DNA of 64,000 nt from Paenibacillus sp. FSL R7-0345 (lineage in GTDB: Bacteria > Bacillota > Bacilli > Paenibacillales > Paenibacillaceae). Each line of letters opens with the position of its first letter. The stretch's first letter is position 1. The notes under the pieces are model-generated. The model searched no databases and was not told where the DNA came from. It saw only the letters and a program-made list of their open reading frames with translations. The stretch spans positions 5,798,001-5,862,000 of the forward strand of contig NZ_CP152002.1 in assembly GCF_038595055.1 (NCBI RefSeq), in the 5' to 3' direction. Below, piece after piece: positions 17,284-25,145 of the stretch. A program made the translations under genes and the position numbers.

Positions 17284-18138
17284 TTACAATGATTCACTGC
17301 CCGCGGTTGCATTTTCAGCATTCCCCGCAGCAGCAGACTCTTCCTCCGGCCGTGCAATCACCATAATCCGGCATTCTTCCTCCGGTGCCTCATGGTAGGC
17401 GCGGGCAATTCCCTTGTCTGCAATCTCCTGACGGCTGACCTTGCGCAGCTTATATACGCACTCTACCTCGCGGGTGAAAGGGAACGGTTCAAGCATCAGC
17501 GCCGATTCATTCTTCCACTCCGCAGTAATTACCCGGCCTGAAGTGAACTTGAAATCCTCGCTGCCCGAGAACCCGTCCTTCCACCAGGGATGCTCCTCGG
17601 ATTTAGGGCTGCCCGGCCTGTTAAGCGCCATATACAGCGACAGATCATCGCAGAACTGCAGCAGCCTGGCATCATAGAACAGCTCATCTTCGCCAATCGG
17701 CACATTCCGCTGCTCAAGCTCCCGGTGAATACGGGCCCTGCGCTCCGCCTCATCCTTCTGATACTTGTCCAGCTCCGGATTTTCCTCACCGGACACTTCG
17801 ATCAGCCGTTCAAAATGCAGGCTGCACAGCAGCGCCCCATAGGCTGACACCGCTTCAATCTCATCAAGCCCGCGCCGGTAAAAGGTCAGCTTGGGCACAA
17901 CAGGAAAATCAATAAAGCTGTAGGGCGCATCCTCCGCATCATTCCAGAACGGCGTCTCATCCAGATCAATCCAGCCCCGGTCATGGCTCGCGATTGCCCA
18001 CAGCACCTCATCCCGGCGTAGCGATTCCGGAACCTGCTCCTCCTTGAACCATACCGCAAGCTCACCGGCCAGCCGCCCGTGCTCATTCTGCTTAACCATC
18101 ACAATTGCCCCATCCTGCTCACGACAAATCAACGTCAT
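17284..18138 (-). CDS. DUF3891-family protein
   Basis: A 284-aa soluble protein whose N-terminus reads TLICREQDGAIVMVKQNEHG followed by RLAGELAVWF and AIASHDRGW. The His/Asp-rich pattern is typical of DUF3891 and suggests, but does not prove, a metal-dependent enzyme (HD-like). The start at 18138 is chosen because relatives begin there and because the ATG at 18171 would lie only a few bases from the transcription start. No function is known for the family. Confidence 0.75.
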   Translation of the reverse strand: MTLICREQDGAIVMVKQNEHGRLAGELAVWFKEEQVPESLRRDEVLWAIASHDRGWIDLDETPFWNDAEDAPYSFIDFPVVPKLTFYRRGLDEIEAVSAYGALLCSLHFERLIEVSGEENPELDKYQKDEAERRARIHRELEQRNVPIGEDELFYDARLLQFCDDLSLYMALNRPGSPKSEEHPWWKDGFSGSEDFKFTSGRVITAEWKNESALMLEPFPFTREVECVYKLRKVSRQEIADKGIARAYHEAPEEECRIMVIARPEEESAAAGNAENATAGSESL

Positions 18139-18182
18139 TCCTCCCCGGTTCTCCTTGGCTTGAAAGCGCATTAACTAAGGAG

Positions 18183-18191
18183 ATTATAACA
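18183..18191 (-). promoter_or_regulatory. Extended -10 promoter of the DUF3891 gene
   Basis: The minus strand reads TGTTATAAT, a TGn-extended perfect -10, with TTAAAC about 18 nt upstream of the hexamer. It supports the start at 18138. Confidence 0.55.
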
Positions 18192-18358
18192 TATAGACCT
18201 ATAATTGTTTAAGTTTCCCTTATATCCGGTACTGCTTATGTGTTTACGGAATGTATATCATGTACCCGCTACAGCAGCAAAAAGAAACATAAAACATTTA
18301 CCAGCGAGATAGCTAAGCCTGTAATTCACAGAACTGTACCAATCGGTGGACCGCGATA

Positions 18359-20260
18359 ATCGAGTAGGAGGCTGCTCATTAACTGAGCAGCCGACCTCTC
18401 ACACCACCGTACGTACCGTTCGGTATACGGCGGTTCAACCGCTTAAGTGCAATTTTCGTAAATGCTCGTACTGTGCCGGGAAGTCATAATACCCGGCCTG
18501 TGCGAGCTTTTCATTTGTTATCGTACGGGACAGTACCGGGCTTCCGGCTACTCGCCAGTAACCCAGGCGGGAGTTCCCCCATTGGTAGGCCTGCCACTCC
18601 GGTATTCCCAGTTTCCGTAGGTTTTGTACCTTTGTTTTGGGCTTTTTCCACTGCTTCCAGATATACATCCGCAGTCTTCTACGCAGCCATTGACTCCAGC
18701 TTTGCAAAATTCGCTTTATATCGGCTACATAAAAGTAGCCAATCCAGCCTCGAATGTAGACTTTCACCTTCTCCATCACTTCCCTGACCTTCCTGCCCTG
18801 ACTGCGACTCGTCAGTTCTTTCAATTTCTTCTTTGCTTTGGCGAGAGATTGACTATGGGCCCGGATATATGCCCCATCCCTGTTCTTCCCCAAGGCAAAG
18901 CCAAGAAACTTGAAATGCTTCCGCGCCACTACGCTCACGACCTTACTCTTCTCCGTATTCATCTGGAGTTTTAGTTTGTTCTCCAGGTACTTCCGGCAGG
19001 ATTCCAGAAGCCGCGTCGCTGCCCGTTTGCTTTTCGCTAGTACCACGATGTCATCTGCATACCGAATCACGTTTACTCCACGGCTGCTCATTTCCTGGTC
19101 GAACTCGTTCAGGTAAACATTCGCCAGTAGTGGAGATAGCGGGCCTCCTTGCGGGGAACCTTCCTCCGTTTTGCAGTGCACCCCGTTCTTCATAACCCCG
19201 CTTTTCAGATATTTCTTAATGAGGTCGGTTACTCGGTGATCCGGGATTTGCTTCCGTAGCAGATTCATCAGCAGTTCGTGATTCAGGGTGTCGAAGTATT
19301 TGGAGAGGTCGATTTCTACGGCGTGGCTATAGCCTTGCTGTGTGTAATCTTTCACCTTGCGGATGGCTTGCTGCGCACTCCGCCCGGGGCGGTAGCCGTA
19401 ACTTCCGTCTGCGAAGAGCGGCTCAAACAAGGGCTGGAGCTGCTGGGCAATCGCCTGTTGAATCACGCGGTCTATCACCGTAGGGATGCCAAGCTTCCGC
19501 ACTCCACTTCCATCTGGTTTGGGGATTTCTTTGCGCCGTACCGGGCTAGGCTTGTACCGGCCCTCCCGGATGCTTTGCAAAAGCTCGTCCTTGTGTTCCT
19601 GCAGCCAGGGCAGCGCCTCTTCGACGGTCATTCCGTCGATTCCTGGCGCGCCATGGTTGCGTCTGACCTGCTTGTAGGCTCTGTTCAGATTGTCTCTGTC
19701 CAGAATCCGCTCGAGCAGGTCCATTGCACCGCCTCTTTCTCTACGTTCCCGAATGCCGGCACTCCGCACTCCCGCATACTCTTCGCGTTCCACGCTATCC
19801 CTTTGCGGGTAGCCCTTTCGGTATTCTGCTTTCATCGCGCCAGCTCTCCTTCCGGTCTGTACTCGAGACTTACGATTGTTTGGCCCTTCCCGAAAAAAAA
19901 ACTTTCCGGTACTATGGCCTCTGCTGACTTCTCACAGCAAGCTTTACTCCGTGGTTCGGATTTTTTTTTTTCCTACCAGACGTCTGTGAGACCTCCCCGG
20001 GTAAGAGCGATAACTTTCCCCTCATCTATCTGCCACATTTACACCCTGAGATTCGGGCAGTATTGGACTTCGCTTTGTTAAGCAAGCTCGTCCGTCCCAA
20101 GATGCCTTCTATGTGATTTCTGTTCGTCAGACCGAGGGTTTGCCTCCGGCTTCCTTCAGATTCCGCCTCGCGGCGGACACCCTTGCCTTTGGCTAACAGT
20201 TCCTACTGCCAAGCCTGTAGCGGACTTTCACCGCCTAGTTATCGCCCATGCCGGGCGCAC
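18359..20260 (-). mobile_element. Class C (IIC) group II intron, about 1.9 kb
   Basis: On the minus strand the element starts with GTGCGCCC at 20260, directly after the T-run of a terminator hairpin, and ends at about 18359 with CTCGAT. Upstream of that end is a domain V-like hairpin (~18395-18440) followed by a domain VI-like hairpin GGCTGCTC-AGTTAAT-GAGCAGCC. The intron encodes a full-length maturase without an HNH endonuclease, as is usual for class C. Such introns insert behind intrinsic terminators, and this one does exactly so. The 3' boundary is inferred from the family's AY ending and could be off by a few bases. Confidence 0.88.
18435..19835 (-). CDS. ltrA: Group II intron reverse transcriptase/maturase
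   Basis: 466 aa. The RT domain (~40-330) shows RRKEIPKPDGSGVRKLGIPT, RVIQQAIAQQL, the SYGYRPGRSAQQAI block and the catalytic RYADD. The thumb/X maturase domain (~350-440) includes GWIGYFYVADIKRILQSW and KKPKTKVQNLRKLGI. No endonuclease domain follows. AAGGAG lies 10 nt before the ATG, and the intron 5' region forms a ~425-nt leader. The protein splices its own intron RNA and copies it into DNA at new sites. The frame is intact, so the element may be active. Confidence 0.93.
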   Translation of the reverse strand: MKAEYRKGYPQRDSVEREEYAGVRSAGIRERRERGGAMDLLERILDRDNLNRAYKQVRRNHGAPGIDGMTVEEALPWLQEHKDELLQSIREGRYKPSPVRRKEIPKPDGSGVRKLGIPTVIDRVIQQAIAQQLQPLFEPLFADGSYGYRPGRSAQQAIRKVKDYTQQGYSHAVEIDLSKYFDTLNHELLMNLLRKQIPDHRVTDLIKKYLKSGVMKNGVHCKTEEGSPQGGPLSPLLANVYLNEFDQEMSSRGVNVIRYADDIVVLAKSKRAATRLLESCRKYLENKLKLQMNTEKSKVVSVVARKHFKFLGFALGKNRDGAYIRAHSQSLAKAKKKLKELTSRSQGRKVREVMEKVKVYIRGWIGYFYVADIKRILQSWSQWLRRRLRMYIWKQWKKPKTKVQNLRKLGIPEWQAYQWGNSRLGYWRVAGSPVLSRTITNEKLAQAGYYDFPAQYEHLRKLHLSG

Positions 20261-20308
20261 TTAAAAAAGCTGTTCACTAAGGCAGAATTCGCCTTAGTGA
20301 ACAGCTTT
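20261..20308 (-). terminator. Terminator of the sdhCAB operon, target of the intron
   Basis: An 18-bp perfect stem (20266-20283 with 20291-20308) and a 7-nt loop, followed on the minus strand by T6. The group II intron begins 2 nt after the T-run. Confidence 0.9.
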
Positions 20309-20374
20309 AAAATGTGCAGTGTACGGCCATCTAAACAGGTGTCTCTATCAGCCGTCAATGCTTAGTAATAGGAG

Positions 20375-21139
20375 TTACACGCCCAGCCAGCGCTTGAACA
20401 TATGCTTGGTCGTCTGTTTGTTGATCTCGGCAATCGAGGTCGTCAGCGGAATGCCCTTCGGACAAGCGCGCACGCAGTTCTGCGAGTTACCGCAGCCGTC
20501 GATCCCGCCGTCCTCCATCAGTGTCTCCAGTCGGTCTTCGGCGTTCATTTCACCTGTAGGATGGGCGTTGAACAGACGCACCTGGGAGATCGCCGCAGGA
20601 CCGATGAAGTCGGTCTTCTCGTTGACGTTCGGGCAGGCCTCCAGGCAGACGCCGCAAGTCATGCATTTGGACAGCTCATAGGCCCACTGGCGTTTTTTCT
20701 CGGCCATCCGCGGTCCCGGACCCAGATCATAAGTTCCGTCAATTGGAATCCAGGCCTTGACCCGCTTAAGCGCATTGAACATCCGGCTGCGGTCGATAAC
20801 AAGGTCGCGCACCACCGGAAAGGTCTTCATCGGCTCAATCCGCACCGGCTGCTCCAGATTGTCGATCAGGGCAGCACACGCCTGGCGCGGCTTGCCGTTG
20901 ATTACCATCGAGCAGGCCCCGCACACTTCCTCCAGACAGTTGGAGTCCCAGCAGACCGGAACCGTGCTGTTGCCGCTTGCGTTAACCGGATTACGCTGGA
21001 TTTCCATCAAAGCGCTGATTACGTTCATGCCCGGCCGGTAAGCCAGCTCAAATTCCTCTGTATAGGGCGAGCTCTCCGGTTCGTCCTGGCGGGTAATGAT
21101 AAATTTCACGTTTTTGGGAGCTGCAGCTGTTTCCGCCAT
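20375..21139 (-). CDS. sdhB: Succinate dehydrogenase iron-sulfur subunit
   Basis: A 254-aa Fe-S subunit of complex II. Cysteine clusters are visible for [2Fe-2S] (CWDSNCLEEVCGACSM), and for [4Fe-4S] and [3Fe-4S] (CMTCGVCLEACPN, then NSQNCVRACPKG). It carries electrons from FAD on SdhA to menaquinone at SdhC. ATG 21139 is set by AGGAGG 7 nt upstream; the in-frame codons further upstream have no such site. Last gene of sdhCAB, followed by a strong terminator. Confidence 0.95.
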   Translation of the reverse strand: MAETAAAPKNVKFIITRQDEPESSPYTEEFELAYRPGMNVISALMEIQRNPVNASGNSTVPVCWDSNCLEEVCGACSMVINGKPRQACAALIDNLEQPVRIEPMKTFPVVRDLVIDRSRMFNALKRVKAWIPIDGTYDLGPGPRMAEKKRQWAYELSKCMTCGVCLEACPNVNEKTDFIGPAAISQVRLFNAHPTGEMNAEDRLETLMEDGGIDGCGNSQNCVRACPKGIPLTTSIAEINKQTTKHMFKRWLGV

Positions 21140-21225
21140 ATCGGTTCCTCCTAAAAGTTTTGTGAGCGTTACTCCTCTGATTTCCCTCCGTACAAAACTC
21201 GCATCGGAAGCATACGCCATTAAAT

Positions 21226-22968
21226 TTAGTCCTTCGAATAGTCACGCACCCGCGGCGGGATCAGCGACACATCTACAGCCTCGTAGGAGATCTGCGGGCC
21301 GTCTGCCGTCCAGGTCGCTTTGGTCGTCTTAAGGAACTCCTCATCGTTACGGTTAGGGAATTCCGGCTTGTAATGGGCTCCGCGGCTCTCATTACGCAGC
21401 AGCGCCCCCAGTGTCATCGCCTCAGCCAGCTCCAGCATGTTCCACAGCTGGCGGGTGAAGGCTACGCCCTGGTTGTTCCAGCGCGAAGTGTCGCTCATAT
21501 TAATGTTACCGTAGCGCTCCTTGAGCTCTTTGATTTTGCCGATTGTCGCCTCAAGCCGCTTGTTCTCACGCACCACGGTCATATTGGCCGTCATCCATTC
21601 GCCCAGCTCCTTATGGATTACATAGGCGTTTTCGGTGCCGCTCATCTTCAGCAGTGACTCGTATTTGCCGAGCTGCTGCTTGTGGAAGCTGTCGAACACA
21701 GTGGACGGAATATCCTGTACGGACTTTTTCAGCCCTTTAATATATTCCACAGCCTTAGGCCCCGACACCATACCGCCGTAGATCGCCGAAACGAGCGAGT
21801 TCGCGCCGAGCCGGTTCGCACCGTGATACTGGTATTCACATTCGCCGGCCGCGAACAGTCCCGGAATGTTGGTCATCTGGTTGTAGTCAACCCACATGCC
21901 GCCCATGGAGTAGTGGACCGCCGGGAAAATCTTCATTGGAATCTTGCGCGGGTCATCACCCATGAATTTTTCATAGATTTCGATAATACCGCCGAGCTTG
22001 ACGTCAAGCTCTTTCGGGTCCTTGTGCGACAGGTCCAGATAGACCATGTTTTCGCCGTTAATACCCAGGCCCTGATCCACACACACATTAAAAATCTCAC
22101 GGGTCGCAATATCGCGCGGCACCAGGTTTCCGTAAGACGGATATTTCTCCTCCAGGAAGTACCACGGCTTGCCGTCCTTGTACGTCCAGATGCGCCCGCC
22201 TTCGCCGCGCGCTGATTCCGACATCAGCCGCAGCTTGTCATCGCCGGGAATCGCTGTAGGGTGAATCTGAATGAACTCACCGTTAGCATAATGCACACCC
22301 TGCTGGTATACCGCACTGGCAGCTGTTCCTGTATTGATAACCGAATTGGTTGTTTTGCCAAAAATAATCCCCGGGCCGCCGCTCGCCAGAATGACGGCAT
22401 CAGACGGGAAGGTCTGAATCTCCATTGTCTTCAGATTCTGGGCACTGATGCCGCGGCATACGCCCGCATCGTCAAGAATAACCGAGAGGAACTCCCAGTT
22501 CTCGCTCTTGGTTACGAGCCCCTCTGCCTCCCAGCGCCGTACCTGCTCATCGAGCGCATACAGCAGCTGCTGGCCGGTGGTCGCCCCGGCAAAAGCCGTC
22601 CGGTGACGCTTTGTTCCGCCGAACCGGCGGAAGTCGAGCAGACCCTCCGGCGTCCGGTTGAACATAACGCCCATCCGGTCCATCAGGTGGATGATACCCG
22701 GCGCCGCCTCACACATCGCCTTGACCGGAGGCTGGTTTGCCAGGAAGTCACCGCCGTAGACGGTATCGTCAAAATGTTCCCAGGGCGAGTCGCCCTCGCC
22801 CTTCGTATTTACAGCTCCGTTAATACCGCCTTGTGCGCAGACTGAATGTGATCTTTTGACCGGAACCAGAGAGAATAGATGAACATGTGCGCCGGATTCC
22901 GCCGCCTTGATGGTAGCCATCAGGCCAGCCAGCCCGCCGCCCACGATAATGATATCGGCTGATGCCAT
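21226..22968 (-). CDS. sdhA: Succinate dehydrogenase flavoprotein subunit
   Basis: A 580-aa catalytic subunit that oxidises succinate to fumarate. The FAD-binding IIVGGGLAGLMA lies at the N-terminus; HSVCAQGGINGAVN carries the flavin-linked region; HPTAIPGDD, RDIATREIF and HYSMGGMWVDYN carry active-site residues. ATG 22968 follows AGGAGG by 7 nt. The length is close to Bacillus SdhA (~586). The gaps to sdhC (80 bp) and sdhB (86 bp) are moderate and contain no terminator. Confidence 0.96.
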   Translation of the reverse strand: MASADIIIVGGGLAGLMATIKAAESGAHVHLFSLVPVKRSHSVCAQGGINGAVNTKGEGDSPWEHFDDTVYGGDFLANQPPVKAMCEAAPGIIHLMDRMGVMFNRTPEGLLDFRRFGGTKRHRTAFAGATTGQQLLYALDEQVRRWEAEGLVTKSENWEFLSVILDDAGVCRGISAQNLKTMEIQTFPSDAVILASGGPGIIFGKTTNSVINTGTAASAVYQQGVHYANGEFIQIHPTAIPGDDKLRLMSESARGEGGRIWTYKDGKPWYFLEEKYPSYGNLVPRDIATREIFNVCVDQGLGINGENMVYLDLSHKDPKELDVKLGGIIEIYEKFMGDDPRKIPMKIFPAVHYSMGGMWVDYNQMTNIPGLFAAGECEYQYHGANRLGANSLVSAIYGGMVSGPKAVEYIKGLKKSVQDIPSTVFDSFHKQQLGKYESLLKMSGTENAYVIHKELGEWMTANMTVVRENKRLEATIGKIKELKERYGNINMSDTSRWNNQGVAFTRQLWNMLELAEAMTLGALLRNESRGAHYKPEFPNRNDEEFLKTTKATWTADGPQISYEAVDVSLIPPRVRDYSKD

Positions 22969-23048
22969 GAGAGTTCCTCCTAAAGTTTTGTAGGGATACA
23001 ATTAATATAGGTTCATACAAAACCGTCTCCTGTAACAGTCATCCCCGC

Positions 23049-23714
23049 CTAGAGCAGCGTGCGGAGATGCTGTGCGGCACTGGCCGCGGTCTGGAATTCA
23101 CTGTCACGGAAGGTGAACAGCGAGATCAGGAACATAAAGGTTACGATGACAAAAAGACCAAGACAGAGTATAGAGGACACTCTTTGCGAGCGTGGACCAA
23201 CGGTAATTCCCCAGCTGATGAGGAAGGACCAGAGGCCGTTGGAGAAGTGGAAGCAGGCTGCAATGATAGCGATCACATAAATCGCCAGCATCAGCGGCTG
23301 GGTGGCAATTTCATGCATGACCCCGCCGAGCTCCTCGTGTTCAACATTGCCTACGGCAACCTGAAAACGCGTCTCGAACATATGCCAGACAATGAAGACA
23401 AAGGTAATGACGCCACTGATCCGTTGCAGGGTATAACGCCAGTTTCTTTCCAGGTTAAAACGGTTCAGGTTCGGCTTGGACTGGTAAGCGATGTACAGCC
23501 CGTAGACCCCGTGATACAGCAGTGGAAGCCAGATCCCGAACAATTCCAGGAAGAAGACAAGCGGCAGGCTGTTCAGCCATAGCACACTGTCGGTGAAACC
23601 TGAAGCGCCACCCTCTACTGCCGCGAAATTCGTCATCATGTGTTCGATGAAGAAGAATCCGAGCGGGATAACGCCGAGCAAGGAATGAATCTTTCTGGAA
23701 TAAAATCCTCTCAT
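23049..23714 (-). CDS. sdhC: Succinate dehydrogenase cytochrome b558 subunit
   Basis: A 221-aa membrane anchor with about five helices and histidines placed for two haem b groups (in FFFIEHMM, LLYHGVYG, FIVWHMFETR and ACFHFSNG). This is the single-anchor dihaem type of Bacillota, which reduces menaquinone. ATG 23714 lies 9 nt after AAGGGG; the in-frame extension to 23831 has no ribosome binding site. First gene of sdhCAB. Confidence 0.93.
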   Translation of the reverse strand: MRGFYSRKIHSLLGVIPLGFFFIEHMMTNFAAVEGGASGFTDSVLWLNSLPLVFFLELFGIWLPLLYHGVYGLYIAYQSKPNLNRFNLERNWRYTLQRISGVITFVFIVWHMFETRFQVAVGNVEHEELGGVMHEIATQPLMLAIYVIAIIAACFHFSNGLWSFLISWGITVGPRSQRVSSILCLGLFVIVTFMFLISLFTFRDSEFQTAASAAQHLRTLL

Positions 23715-23865
23715 GCAAAGTGTCCCCTTTCCGATTAAAACAGCGTTTTCATTAATGAGCATACACCGCCGGGAGTACAGTTGAAACAGGGGTAGGAAGG
23801 CCGCGCAAGCTCGCCGAATCTCTATTATCACCGCTATTCATTGTTTTCCCGGACTTTGCTCTTTC

Positions 23866-23882
23866 ATTCACAATATGTGAAT
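23866..23882. promoter_or_regulatory. Palindrome fitting a LysR-type operator
   Basis: ATTCACA-ATA-TGTGAAT has two perfect 7-bp arms, and its core TCACAATATGTGA fits the T-N11-A rule of LysR-type sites. It lies about 150 bp upstream of sdhC and ~270 bp from the divergent LysR gene, so that regulator is the natural candidate. The half-sites are in the opposite order to Fnr/Crp sites. Confidence 0.5.
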
Positions 23883-23982
23883 ATCTTGTGTCACTTTTTA
23901 TGTTACTCTTTTTTGTCTTATAAGGGAATTGCAATCTAATTATTAAACGTTATACTATATTTGCATAAGAATATTTTTTATT

Positions 23983-23997
23983 TGATAATCATTCTCA
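23983..23997. promoter_or_regulatory. Fur-box-like site
   Basis: TGATAATCATTCTCA matches the Bacillus 7-1-7 Fur consensus TGATAAT-N-ATTATCA at 13 of 14 arm positions. It is placed between sdhC and the LysR gene, close to a plus-strand TATAAT at 24020. Confidence 0.6.
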
Positions 23998-24150
23998 TTT
24001 ATATCCGAAATTTCCCGGTTATAATGCTTTTTTGCTATACAGGACAAGCTTTTATACTTAGTTACGCTATGAGCATTATCACTTTCATCCATAGGCCATG
24101 AAGCGTAAAGTAACAGCATTACCACAGATTGTTCAAAGGAGAACCCCCTT

Positions 24151-25050
24151 ATGTTTGATGATTTGGACATCTTTGCCGCGGTTGTGGAGCATTCCAGCCT
24201 GAACCGGGCCTCCCGTCAGCTGAATCTGTCCCAGCCTGCCCTCTCCCGCAAAATCTCCAAGCTGGAGGAACGCCTTGGCGTTACCTTGTTTAACCGGTTC
24301 GGCAAAAGGCTGGAGCTGACCGAGGTCGGACGCCTTACTTATACTTATGCGCTCGAGCAGCGTCAACAGCGTTCCAAATTCCTTGAGGCCTTATCCAAAT
24401 TCAAGGAAGGCGAGCCGCAGCTCGTCACCCTGGGGGCCAGCCTTACTACCCTGCAGACGACGCTGCCGCCGCTTGTGAACGCCTACATGGAGAAATATCC
24501 GGCTGCCGAGCTGAAGCTGATCACCGGCCGGACACATGAGATTGTCTCCTCAGTCAGCGAAGGCCGGAGCGATGTCGGCATTGTCGCCTCCTCGATCCAG
24601 GAGCCCGGTCTGCGCTGTATTCCGCTGTTTGAAGACCAGCTCCGGCTGGTCGTCTCCGAGCACCATCCGCTGACCCTGAGCGCAAAGCTGACCATGGATG
24701 ACCTCAGCCGGCTGCCGATGATTCTCTTCTCCAAAGGTACCTGGTACCGCCGCATGACTGACGAGCTGTTCCAGCGCTGCGGCATCGACCCCGACGTGCG
24801 GATGGAGATCGACTCCTTCGAGGCGATCGTCCGGCTGCTGCCGACGATCAAAGCCGCTGCGCTGCTGCCGAAGTCCTACCTGCGCCCGGAGCTGCTGAAC
24901 GGCGGCGGACTGGTCTCCCTGCACATCAAGGAGCTGGAGCAGACCCAGCGCACCACCTGCCTGATTTATCCAAGCAGCGGCGGCCTGAGCACAGCATCCC
25001 GCTGTCTTGTACAGGTTACGGAGGAAGTGTTCCTGGCAGGCAGCGAATAA
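24151..25050 (+). CDS. LysR-family transcriptional regulator, divergent from sdhCAB
   Basis: 299 aa. The N-terminal HTH (~1-60: LDIFAAVVEHSSLNRASRQL, then LSQPALSRKISKLEERLG) is followed by an effector-binding domain (VTLGASLTTLQTTLPPLV, VGIVASSIQ). AAAGGAG lies 9 nt from the ATG. The divergent position next to sdhCAB and the shared palindrome suggest it regulates succinate dehydrogenase, perhaps in the manner of CcpC-like regulators of TCA genes. This is inference. A bidirectional terminator follows. Confidence 0.87.
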   Translation: MFDDLDIFAAVVEHSSLNRASRQLNLSQPALSRKISKLEERLGVTLFNRFGKRLELTEVGRLTYTYALEQRQQRSKFLEALSKFKEGEPQLVTLGASLTTLQTTLPPLVNAYMEKYPAAELKLITGRTHEIVSSVSEGRSDVGIVASSIQEPGLRCIPLFEDQLRLVVSEHHPLTLSAKLTMDDLSRLPMILFSKGTWYRRMTDELFQRCGIDPDVRMEIDSFEAIVRLLPTIKAAALLPKSYLRPELLNGGGLVSLHIKELEQTQRTTCLIYPSSGGLSTASRCLVQVTEEVFLAGSE

Positions 25051-25055
25051 ACAGC

Positions 25056-25110
25056 ACATCCCCGGCAGGCTTCCATATTGCTATGGAACGTCCCGCCGGG
25101 GATGTTTATT
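25056..25110. terminator. Bidirectional terminator between the LysR gene and the solute-binding protein gene
   Basis: ACATCCCCGGC pairs with GCCGGGGATGT, with TTCCATA/TATGGAA nested inside, followed by TTTATTC. Confidence 0.8.
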
Positions 25111-25145
25111 CGTATTGCTGTTCAGATGTACAGGATGTTATCTGA

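Larger units (their letters stand above)
23715..24150. other. 436-bp divergent regulatory region between sdhC and a LysR gene
   Basis: AT-rich. It contains a LysR-type palindrome (23866-23882), a Fur-box-like site (23983-23997) and a plus-strand TATAAT (24020-24025). The exact sdh promoter hexamers were not identified with confidence. No small gene was found. Confidence 0.6.

Noticed and set aside
18435..19835. Stand-alone or retron-type defence reverse transcriptase
   Set aside because: The maturase domain, GTGCG 5' end, domain V/VI hairpins and terminator-linked insertion all fit a class C group II intron.
23866..23882. Rex or Fnr site in front of sdhC
   Set aside because: The half-sites TTCACA and TGTGAA are in the reverse order and spacing compared with Rex (TTGTGAA-N4-TTCACAA) and Fnr (TGTGA-N6-TCACA). 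A LysR-type reading fits better.
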